Assembly (NCBI GenBank): GCA_036504815.1
Contig: DASXUN010000012.1
Coordinates: 62,001-126,000, forward strand
Source: Gemmatimonadaceae bacterium
GTDB taxonomy: Bacteria > Gemmatimonadota > Gemmatimonadetes > Gemmatimonadales > Gemmatimonadaceae
DNA: 64,000 bases
Direction: 5' to 3'
This document shows positions 8,462 through 17,068 of this stretch, in pieces. The notes beneath the pieces are model-generated. The model was not told where the DNA came from and searched no databases. It was given only the letters and a program-made list of their open reading frames with translations. The translations under genes were made by a program, and so were the position numbers. Each line of letters opens with the position of its first letter. Positions within the stretch are counted from its first letter, which is position 1.

Positions 8462-10279
8462 GTGCCCTTGATTGCCGTCCTCCCCAGCACCGTCGCCGAC
8501 CAGATCGCGGCGGGCGAAGTCGTCGAACGTCCCGCGTCCGTCGTGAAGGAGCTGGTGGAGAATGCGCTCGATGCGGGCGCCACCAGCATCGACCTCGCGG
8601 CGCAGGAAGGCGGACGCGCGCTCGTGCGCATCAGCGACGACGGCGTCGGCATGGTGCGCGACGACGCCGTGCTCGCCATCGAGCGCCACGCCACGTCGAA
8701 GATCCGCACCGCCGCCGATCTGGTGGGCGTCGCCTCGTTCGGGTTTCGCGGCGAGGCGCTCCCCGCCATCGGCTCGGTGGCGCGCCTCGAAATTGACACC
8801 GCCACGGACGACGGGGCGGGGACGCGCGTGCGGGTCGAGGGCGGCACGCTCGTGGCCGTGAGCGAGGTGGCCCGGCGGCGCGGGACCACCGTCACCGTCA
8901 GCGATCTCTTCTTCAACGTGCCGGCGCGACTCAAGTTCCTGCGCGGCGCACGCAGCGAGTGGCGCGCCATCATGGAGGTGCTCACCACGATGGCGCTGAC
9001 GCGGCGTGACGTGCGCTTCTCCGTCACGCACGATGCCAAGGCGCTGCTTACGCTGCCGCCCGCCTCGGGGCTCCGCGACCGCGTCGCGGCCCTCTGGAGC
9101 GTGACGCTCGCCGACGCGCTCGTTGCCGTGGATGACGTGAGCGGGCCGTTTCGCGTCAGCGGACTCGTGGAGCGTCCCTCGGACGTCGGCACGGCGGCGC
9201 GCCGCGTCTTCGTCTCCGTCAACGGGCGCGCCGTGCGCGACGCGGGCATCGTGCGGGCGGCCGAGGCCGCGTATCGCTCCACCATCCCCGCCGGTGTGCG
9301 CCCGACGGTTCTGCTCGAGCTCGAGCTGCCCGGCGGCGACGTGGACGTCAACGTGCACCCGGCCAAGGCCGAGGTGCGATTCCGCGACCGCTGGCCGATC
9401 GAGCGCGCCGTGGAACGCGCCGTGCGCCGCGCCCTGGGCACGGAGGACGCCGCCGTCTGGTTCGGCGCCGCGCCCGCGGCGGGCGCGGCCATTCAGTACT
9501 TCCCGCGCGACGTCGACGTGGAGCTGCTGCGCGCCCCCACGCACGCGGCCGGGGACGTTCCGCTGTTCGTGGACCAGGACGCCGATGCGAATGCCGCATC
9601 GGCGTCAGGTGACGACGCGACTGCCGCGTCGACACCTGCTGCGGCGGACTTCGCCGTTCCGCGCACCGAGCACCCCACCGTGCCCGTGCCCCCGCACCCG
9701 GCGGAAGCCGCGGTGCCCCCGCTATTCCAGCTCCGCCGCACCTTCATCGCCTTCGAGCGCGCCGACGGCCTCGTGCTCATCGATCAGCACAGCGCGCACG
9801 AGCGCGTGCTGTACGAACGCTTCCTCGGCGCCATGGAGCGCGGCGATGCGCCCGCGCAGCGGCTCCTCTTTCCGCTCACGCTGCACCTGTCGCCGGCCGA
9901 AGCGGATGCCTTCGATGCCAACCGCGATCTGCTGGCGCGGTTGGGCTTCGAGGCCGAGGCGTTCGGCGGCGCGTCGGTGCTCGTCCAGGCCACGCCCAAC
10001 CCGCACCCGCGTTTCGATGCCGAACGCTGCCTGCGCGAGACGCTGCAGGCGCTGACGGGCGACCGCACCGCCAGCACGCACGCGCGGCATGAGCACCTCG
10101 CCGCGACGGTGGCGTGCAAGGCCGCCATCAAGGCGGGCGACGTGCTGGCGGGTGGGGAAATGCGCGCGCTGTACCTGGCGCTGGTTGGCACGTCGCTTCC
10201 CGCGCACGACGTGCACGGGCGCGCCACCATCGTTCACCTGTCATGGGACGAGCTTGAGCGGCGCTTCGGACGACGCTGA
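8462..10279 (+). CDS. mutL: DNA mismatch repair protein MutL
   Basis: A 605-residue MutL with a GHKL ATPase N-terminal half: IAAGEVVERPASVVKELVEN, DAGAT, DDGVGM and GFRGEAL are all intact. The C-terminal half carries DQHSAHERVLYE (residues 441-452), the latent endonuclease motif with Ser in place of the usual Ala. ACKAAIKAGD follows, and the final zinc-site motif usually written CPHGRP reads DVHGRA (583-588), so the Cys is absent. It is probably a nicking-type MutL as in bacteria without MutH, with an altered metal site. The start is GTG at 8462, 30 bases after the Bat operon. The gene overlaps miaA by 26 bases. MutS is not in the window. Confidence 0.96.
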   Translation: MPLIAVLPSTVADQIAAGEVVERPASVVKELVENALDAGATSIDLAAQEGGRALVRISDDGVGMVRDDAVLAIERHATSKIRTAADLVGVASFGFRGEALPAIGSVARLEIDTATDDGAGTRVRVEGGTLVAVSEVARRRGTTVTVSDLFFNVPARLKFLRGARSEWRAIMEVLTTMALTRRDVRFSVTHDAKALLTLPPASGLRDRVAALWSVTLADALVAVDDVSGPFRVSGLVERPSDVGTAARRVFVSVNGRAVRDAGIVRAAEAAYRSTIPAGVRPTVLLELELPGGDVDVNVHPAKAEVRFRDRWPIERAVERAVRRALGTEDAAVWFGAAPAAGAAIQYFPRDVDVELLRAPTHAAGDVPLFVDQDADANAASASGDDATAASTPAAADFAVPRTEHPTVPVPPHPAEAAVPPLFQLRRTFIAFERADGLVLIDQHSAHERVLYERFLGAMERGDAPAQRLLFPLTLHLSPAEADAFDANRDLLARLGFEAEAFGGASVLVQATPNPHPRFDAERCLRETLQALTGDRTASTHARHEHLAATVACKAAIKAGDVLAGGEMRALYLALVGTSLPAHDVHGRATIVHLSWDELERRFGRR

Positions 10280-11177
10280 GCTCCGCATCATCTGCGGACC
10301 CACGGGCGCGGGCAAGTCGGCGCTCGCCCTCGCGCTCGCGGAGCGCCTCGGCCTCACCATCCTCGCCGCCGATTCGCGGCAGGTGTATCGCGATTTCGAC
10401 ATCGGCACGGCCAAGCCGACCGCCGCCGAGCGGGCGCGGGTTCCGCACGAGGGCATCGATCTCGCCGAGCCCGCCGAGCGTTACAGTGCGGCCGCGTGGG
10501 CGGCGCACGCCGATGCCGTCTTGCGTCGCGTCGGTCCCGCGCGCGTTCTCGTGGTGGGCGGCACCGGACTCTACCTGCGCGCGCTCGCGACGCCGCTGTT
10601 CGAGGAGCCGCCGCTCGATCCCGAACGCCGCGCCGCGCTCGCCCGCGAACTCGACGGGCTCGACACGGCGACGCTGCGCCGCTGGGTGATGCACTGCGAT
10701 CCGGCGCGCGCCGCCCTGGGTCGCACGCAGCTGTTGCGCGCGCTCGAAGTCGCGCTCCTCACCGGACGGCGCATTTCCGACTTGCACCGCGACGCCGCCC
10801 GTGCGCCGCGCTGGCGCGCGCGCTGGCTCGTGGTCGATCCCGGGGCCGCGCTGCAGTCGCAGCTCCAGCAGCGGCTCGGCGCGATGCTCGCGGCCGGCTG
10901 GCTCGACGAGGTGCGGGGCCTCACGACCCGCGTGCCGCCCGACGCGCCAGCGTGGAAGGCGTGCGGCTATCAGGCCCTCCGCGCATTCGCGAGCGGCAGC
11001 GGCACCCTCGACGAGGCGCGCGGGGCTATACTTGTGGCGACGCGGCAGTACGCCAAGCGGCAGCGCACCTGGTTCCGGCATCAGCTCGGCGACGCGGCCG
11101 TGACACACATTGATCCACGCAGCGCCGACGCGGCCGGGCAGTGCGCGCGCTGGTGGCACGAGGGACGTTCGGCGTGA
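10254..11177 (+). CDS. miaA: tRNA dimethylallyltransferase MiaA
   Basis: MiaA transfers a dimethylallyl group to A37 of tRNAs that read UNN codons. IICGPTGAGKSALAL is the N-terminal P-loop, ILAADSRQVYRDFDIGTAKP is the conserved substrate-binding segment, and TGLYLRAL and the C-terminal ATRQYAKRQRTWFRHQ are also typical. The frame is open far upstream inside mutL, but the only sensible start is TTG at 10254. It gives 307 residues (usual length about 300-315) and places the P-loop near residue 14. It overlaps mutL by 26 bases and bshA by four. Confidence 0.93.
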   Translation: MSGASDDAELRIICGPTGAGKSALALALAERLGLTILAADSRQVYRDFDIGTAKPTAAERARVPHEGIDLAEPAERYSAAAWAAHADAVLRRVGPARVLVVGGTGLYLRALATPLFEEPPLDPERRAALARELDGLDTATLRRWVMHCDPARAALGRTQLLRALEVALLTGRRISDLHRDAARAPRWRARWLVVDPGAALQSQLQQRLGAMLAAGWLDEVRGLTTRVPPDAPAWKACGYQALRAFASGSGTLDEARGAILVATRQYAKRQRTWFRHQLGDAAVTHIDPRSADAAGQCARWWHEGRSA

Positions 11178-12301
11178 AGATCGGCATCACCTGCTATCCC
11201 ACGTATGGCGGTTCGGGCGCCGTCGCGACGGAACTGGGCATTGCGCTCGCCGCGCGCGGGCACGAAGTGCACTTCATCACCTACGCGCACCCGTTCCGGC
11301 TTCCCATCTTCTCCCCGCGCATCTACTACCACGAAGTCGCCATCGGGTCGTATCCGCTCTTTCAGTATCCGCCGTACGACCTGGCGCTGGCGGTGCGGAT
11401 GCACGAGGTGGCCACCCAGCAGAAGCTCGACCTGCTGCACGTGCACTACGCCATCCCGCACGCCACGAGCGCCTGGCTCGCCAAGCAGATGCTGCGCGAA
11501 GTGGGACACGACCTTCCCGTCGTGACGACGCTGCACGGCACCGACATCACGATCGTCGGCCAGGACCACTCGTACCACGCCATCACCCGATTCTCCATCG
11601 ACAAGTCGGATCGCGTGACGGCGGTCTCGCAGCACCTGAAGGACGAGACGGTGCGCGCCTTCGGCTGCGAGCAGCAGCGGGTCGAGGTCATTCCCAACTT
11701 CGTCGACCCGGCCGTCTTCAGGCGCACTGCGTCCGACGCCGCCCTCCGCCAGCAGCTCGGCGACGGGCGCAAGGTGCTGATGCACATCTCCAACATGCGT
11801 CCCGTGAAGCGCGTCACCGACGTGGTGCAGATCTTCGCCGCCGTCCGTCGCGAGATTCCGTCGGTGCTGGTGATGGTCGGCGACGGCCCCGACCGGCCGG
11901 CCGCGGAGGAGGAGGCGCGCCGCCTCGACGTCGAGGGCGACGTGCGGTTCCTGGGCAAGATCGACGGTGTCGCCCCGCTCATCGCGAGCGCCGACCTGTA
12001 CCTGCTCACCACCGACAGCGAGAGCTTCGGCCTCTCCGCACTCGAGGCGCAGGCCTGTGGCGTGCCGGTGCTCGGGTACGCCGTCGGCGGTCTTCCCGAA
12101 GTCGTCGAGAGCGGAAGCACCGGCCACCTCGGCGCGGTGGGCGACATCGTCGGGATGTCGCGCGCCGCCCTCGACATCCTGGGCAGCGATGCCCACTGGC
12201 AGTCCATGAGCGCCGCCGCCGTGACCCGCGCCGTCGGCCGCTTCTCTACCGATCGGGTCCTCCCCCTGTACGAAGCACTCTATGCCGGCGCCGTGCGCTA
12301 G
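11174..12301 (+). CDS. bshA: BshA-like N-acetyl-alpha-D-glucosaminyl L-malate synthase
   Basis: A 375-residue GT4 glycosyltransferase whose beginning (KIGITCYPTYGGSGAVATELG) is the hallmark of BshA, the first enzyme of bacillithiol synthesis, which joins UDP-GlcNAc and L-malate. Other matching parts are HFITYAHPFRLP, HVHYAIPHATSAWLAKQ and TTLHGTDITIVGQD. The C-terminal nucleotide-binding half has HISNMRPVKRVTDVV and ESFGLSALEAQACGVPVLGY. The GTG start at 11174 overlaps the miaA stop (GTGA). BshB and BshC are not in this window. Bacillithiol is best known from Firmicutes but BshA homologues occur in Deinococcus, Bacteroidota and related groups. Confidence 0.9.
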   Translation: MKIGITCYPTYGGSGAVATELGIALAARGHEVHFITYAHPFRLPIFSPRIYYHEVAIGSYPLFQYPPYDLALAVRMHEVATQQKLDLLHVHYAIPHATSAWLAKQMLREVGHDLPVVTTLHGTDITIVGQDHSYHAITRFSIDKSDRVTAVSQHLKDETVRAFGCEQQRVEVIPNFVDPAVFRRTASDAALRQQLGDGRKVLMHISNMRPVKRVTDVVQIFAAVRREIPSVLVMVGDGPDRPAAEEEARRLDVEGDVRFLGKIDGVAPLIASADLYLLTTDSESFGLSALEAQACGVPVLGYAVGGLPEVVESGSTGHLGAVGDIVGMSRAALDILGSDAHWQSMSAAAVTRAVGRFSTDRVLPLYEALYAGAVR

Positions 12302-12328
12302 CGGCGCCTCACCCACGGAACGACGCGC

Positions 12329-13138
12329 ATGCATGATCTGACCCTCTGGCAGGCGGCGGTGATGGGCACCCTCCAGGGCCTCGCCGAATTTCTCCCGATC
12401 AGCAGCTCGGCCCACCTGTCGCTCACGCCGTGGGCGTTCGGCTGGAACGAACCGGGGCTCGCCTTCGACGTGGCGCTCCACGTCGGGACGCTCGTCGCCC
12501 TGGTGGCCTACTTCTGGTCGGAGTGGATTGCGCTGGCGCGCGCCGGGGTGAACGTGGTCACCACCTGGAAGGTCGAGACGATCGCCGAGCATCGGGTCGT
12601 CTTCATCGTCGTCGCGACGATCCCTGCGGCCATCTTCGGGCTGCTGCTCGAGGATTATGCCGAGACGGTCTTTCGGGCGCCGACGCTTACGGCCACCATG
12701 CTCATCATCATGGGCGCGCTCCTGTGGTGGGCCGACCACAGCGCACCCGCCGAGCGAACGCTGGCCGCGATGACGTGGAAGCAGGCCCTGCTCATCGGCA
12801 TTGCGCAGGTCTTTGCGCTCATTCCCGGGGTCTCCCGTTCCGGCTCGACGATGACGGCGGCGCGCGCGCTGAAGTTCGACCGTCAGTCGGCCGCCGTCTT
12901 CAGCTTCCTGATGTCGATGCCGGTCATTGCCGCGGCAGCCGTGCTGAAGGTGCCCAAGCTGCTCAGCGCCGGGGCGGACCTGACGGTGCTCGTCGGCATC
13001 GCCGCGGCGGCCGTCAGCAGCTGGCTGGCCATCGCCGTGCTGCTGCGCTTCATCCAGCGCAACGGGTTTGCCGTCTTCGCCATCTATCGATTCGTGCTCG
13101 GCGCGGCCATCTACGCCCTCGCCTACGCCCGTGGGTGA
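12329..13138 (+). CDS. uppP: Undecaprenyl-diphosphatase UppP (BacA type)
   Basis: A 269-residue multi-pass membrane enzyme that removes phosphate from undecaprenyl diphosphate, so that the lipid carrier for peptidoglycan and O-antigen units can be reused. Both family signatures are complete: LQGLAEFLPISSSAHL (residues 15-30) and PGVSRSGST (166-174). The length and hydrophobic pattern match BacA/UppP. The ATG at 12329 lies 28 bases after bshA, and its 3' end overlaps the next gene. Extra copies confer bacitracin tolerance in other bacteria. Confidence 0.96.
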   Translation: MHDLTLWQAAVMGTLQGLAEFLPISSSAHLSLTPWAFGWNEPGLAFDVALHVGTLVALVAYFWSEWIALARAGVNVVTTWKVETIAEHRVVFIVVATIPAAIFGLLLEDYAETVFRAPTLTATMLIIMGALLWWADHSAPAERTLAAMTWKQALLIGIAQVFALIPGVSRSGSTMTAARALKFDRQSAAVFSFLMSMPVIAAAAVLKVPKLLSAGADLTVLVGIAAAAVSSWLAIAVLLRFIQRNGFAVFAIYRFVLGAAIYALAYARG

Positions 13139-13877
13139 TGCGGTCGTCGATGGACTGGACGGTCCGGCGCTCGCTGGGCGGTTCGGCCTTCCCGCCTGCG
13201 AGGTGCACGCGCGCGTCGAGTCCACGATGGACGTCGCGCACGCCGCCGCCGACCGCGGGGCACCGGCCGGCACGCTGATCATTGCCGACGAGCAGTCGAC
13301 GGGGCGGGGACGCGGTGGACGACGCTGGTCGTCACGCCCCGGCGACGGCCTCTGGATGACGCTGATCGAGCGGCCGCGCTCGCCGCAGGGGCTCGAAGTG
13401 CTCTCGCTGCGCATCGGCCTGCATCTCGCCGAGGCGCTCGATTCCCTCGCCGGAGAGCCGGTGCGCCTGAAGTGGCCCAACGACCTGCACCTCGCGGGCG
13501 GCAAGCTGGCCGGCATCCTCATCGAGGCGCGTTGGCGCGACCAGCGCGTCGAGTGGGTGGCCATCGGGGTCGGACTGAATGTGCTGCCGGCGGCCGACGT
13601 GCCGCTCTCCGCCGGACTCGCGCCGGGGACAACGCGGCTGCAGGCGCTCGCCGCGGCCGTCCCCGCCATGCGCGCCGCCGCGGCCGTCGAGCATTCGCTG
13701 ACCGCGGAGGAACTGGCGCGCTATCGCCGCCGCGACCTGGGTGTGGGGCGGCGGATCATTGAGCCCGCCGTTGGGGTTGTGGTGGGTGTCGGCGCGACGG
13801 GAGATTTGATCGTGGATACCGCGGCTGGGTCCGTCTCGTGCCGCGCCGGTTCGCTCGTCTTCGCGGAGGATCGCTGA
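13131..13877 (+). CDS. birA: Biotin-[acetyl-CoA-carboxylase] ligase, BirA without HTH domain
   Basis: A 248-residue biotin protein ligase. The signatures are ESTMDVAHAAA, STGRGRGGRRWSS (biotinyl-5'-AMP-binding loop) and LKWPNDLHLAGGKLAGILIE. It activates biotin with ATP and transfers it to carrier proteins such as AccB. The protein begins directly with the catalytic domain, so it lacks the winged-helix repressor part of E. coli BirA and is probably not a transcription regulator. The GTG at 13131 overlaps the uppP stop, and its own stop overlaps the coaX ATG (TGATG). Confidence 0.93.
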   Translation: MGDAVVDGLDGPALAGRFGLPACEVHARVESTMDVAHAAADRGAPAGTLIIADEQSTGRGRGGRRWSSRPGDGLWMTLIERPRSPQGLEVLSLRIGLHLAEALDSLAGEPVRLKWPNDLHLAGGKLAGILIEARWRDQRVEWVAIGVGLNVLPAADVPLSAGLAPGTTRLQALAAAVPAMRAAAAVEHSLTAEELARYRRRDLGVGRRIIEPAVGVVVGVGATGDLIVDTAAGSVSCRAGSLVFAEDR

Positions 13878-14647
13878 TGCTGCTCGTTTTCGACGTAGGC
13901 AATACCGAGACCACCATCGGACTTTGCGATGGCGAGGCCGTGGTGCGGCGTTGGCGCGTGACCACCGACACCAGCCGGACGCCCGACGAGGTCTACCTGC
14001 TGCTGCGATCGTTGCTGCAGTCGTCCGACATCCGCGAGGCGTCAGTCAGCGGGGCGGCGATTGGATCGGTGGTTCCCGCGGTGACGCAGCCGATGGCCGA
14101 GGCCTGCCTGCGACTGGTCGGGAAGCCCGCCGTGGTGGTGGATGCGCGGTCCCCGCTTCCCATCACGCTCGACGTGGACGAGCCCCTGACGGTCGGAGCC
14201 GACCGCATCATCAACACCCTCGCCGCGAGCCGCATTCACTGCTGCGACTGCATTGTGGTGGACCTCGGCACGGCCACGACGTTCGACTGCATCACCGGCG
14301 ACGGGAAGTTCATCGGCGGAGTCATCTCGCCCGGCGTGCAGGTCTCGGCGGAATCGCTCTTCCGCAAGACGGCCAAGCTCACCGCGACCGAACTCGTTCC
14401 ACCGGTGCACGTGATCGGCCGGCGGACGGAGGAGTGCATTCGCTCGGGCGTGGTGCTGGGCGCGGCCGATGCGATCGACGGCATCGTCCGTCGGATCAAG
14501 GCCGAGTGGCCCGGTGGGCAGGAACCGCTGGTGATCGCCACGGGCGGGTTGGCGGCGGCTTTCAAGCCGCTGTGCGAGGAACTCGACCTGCTCGAGCCGG
14601 ACCTGACCTTGAAGGGGCTGGCCATGGCGCACGCACTGTTGCCGTAG
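13877..14647 (+). CDS. coaX: Type III pantothenate kinase CoaX
   Basis: A 256-residue ASKHA-fold kinase catalysing the first step of coenzyme A synthesis. Seen directly: phosphate-1 motif VFDVGNTETTIG at the N terminus, TVGADRIINTLAA, CIVVDLGTATTFDCI (phosphate-2), GGVISPGVQ and the adenosine motif VIATGGLA. The start ATG overlaps the birA stop. A birA-coaX order is common in several phyla. A hairpin follows the gene at 14671-14696. Confidence 0.96.
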   Translation: MLLVFDVGNTETTIGLCDGEAVVRRWRVTTDTSRTPDEVYLLLRSLLQSSDIREASVSGAAIGSVVPAVTQPMAEACLRLVGKPAVVVDARSPLPITLDVDEPLTVGADRIINTLAASRIHCCDCIVVDLGTATTFDCITGDGKFIGGVISPGVQVSAESLFRKTAKLTATELVPPVHVIGRRTEECIRSGVVLGAADAIDGIVRRIKAEWPGGQEPLVIATGGLAAAFKPLCEELDLLEPDLTLKGLAMAHALLP

Positions 14648-14670
14648 GCCGGGTCGAAATGACAGCAGGC

Positions 14671-14696
14671 GAGGGCCGACGTGGCAGTCGGCCCTC
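14671..14696 (+). terminator. Hairpin at the end of the mutL-coaX cluster
   Basis: A perfect 10-bp inverted repeat (GAGGGCCGAC ... GTCGGCCCTC) with a six-base loop lies 24 bases after coaX. There is no run of T after it, so it may be a factor-assisted terminator or an mRNA-protecting hairpin. Confidence 0.5.
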
Positions 14697-14764
14697 TGCA
14701 ATTATGGCATATCTAAACCGCTGTCATGCTTGAAGTTATGCGATTTAGCCTCTCCCGTGGCTCC

Positions 14765-14793
14765 CTTGCGTTGGCATGACTCTCGCATATACT
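14765..14793 (+). promoter_or_regulatory. Sigma-70-type promoter of groES-groEL
   Basis: A -35 box TTGCGT (14765-14770), a 17-base spacer and a -10 box TATACT (14788-14793). The expected start of transcription near 14800 puts the CIRCE operator in the first bases of the transcript, the usual arrangement for HrcA control. Confidence 0.78.
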
Positions 14794-14804
14794 TCATCCA
14801 GTTG

Positions 14805-14831
14805 TTAGCACTCACGTATGACGAGTGCCAA
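14805..14831 (+). promoter_or_regulatory. CIRCE operator (HrcA binding site)
   Basis: TTAGCACTC, a nine-base spacer, then GAGTGCCAA: the CIRCE inverted repeat with one mismatch (consensus right arm GAGTGCTAA). HrcA binds this element and represses chaperonin genes until heat shock. The hrcA gene itself is not in the window. Confidence 0.93.
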
Positions 14832-14879
14832 CTGATGTGACATCACAAAACTTACCCCCTAGCACGAGGAGTCGTGAAC

Positions 14880-15185
14880 ATGGCAGCCAAGACCCCAGGG
14901 TCGAAGGTCGCGCCGCTCGCCGATCGCGTCGTCATCAAGGCGATCGAGGAAGCCGAGACGATGCGCGGTGGCCTGTACATCCCGGATACCGCCAAGGAGA
15001 AGCCGCAGCAGGGCGAGATCATCGCCGTGGGCCCGGGCCGGTACGAGGACGGCAAGCTCATCCCGATGGGCGTGAAGGTCGGCGACAAGGTCCTGTACGG
15101 GAAGTACAGCGGCACCGAGGTGACGGTCGATGGTGAGAACTACCTGATCCTGCGCGAGTCGGACGTCCTCGCGGTCATCAACTAA
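14880..15185 (+). CDS. groES: Co-chaperonin GroES
   Basis: A 101-residue GroES that caps the GroEL cavity. [22 protein letters not shown], the mobile loop and its flank, and [19 protein letters not shown] are typical. The ATG at 14880 is chosen because GAGGAG (14866-14871) sits eight bases before it; a GTG two codons earlier is too close to that site. It is transcribed from the CIRCE-controlled promoter together with groEL 33 bases downstream. Confidence 0.97.
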   Translation: MAAKTPGSKVAPLADRVVIKAIEEAETMRGGLYIPDTAKEKPQQGEIIAVGPGRYEDGKLIPMGVKVGDKVLYGKYSGTEVTVDGENYLILRESDVLAVIN

Positions 15186-16850
<1,665 letters not shown>

Positions 16851-16945
16851 GACTGAGGATTGGGAATTCGGATTGGGATTCAGGATTCCGATCAAGGATC
16901 ACGATCAACGATGGGGCCGGGCGAGCAATCGCCCGGCCCCATTCG
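16851..16945 (+). repeat. GGATT-rich intergenic repeat with GCAA-capped hairpin, copy 1
   Basis: It starts at the first base after groEL. A GGATT-rich left part (GACTGAGGATTGGG, then GGATTGGGATTCAGGATTCC) is followed by a perfect 14-bp inverted repeat (16911-16924 with 16929-16942, beginning ATGGGGCCGGGCGA) closed by the tetraloop GCAA. The same element recurs in the same orientation at 20465-20560. The hairpin may also end groEL transcription, but no T-run follows it. The remaining spacer to 17068 shows nothing recognisable. Confidence 0.9.
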
Positions 16946-17068
16946 CTCGCGATGATCCCCGGGTTATTTCGGCCCCGAAATCCCCTTTTGAGGCACCGGG
17001 CGACGTAGATTGCAGGTAGCCAGTTTCTCCGGCTGATCGCGACGCCGATCAGTCCCCCCTGGAGCCGA

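Noticed and set aside
6029-9544. A very long open frame on the minus strand (over 1,100 codons)
   Set aside because: It lies opposite batD and mutL, whose proteins match known families. Long antisense frames are common at this GC content, and this one shows no family motif.
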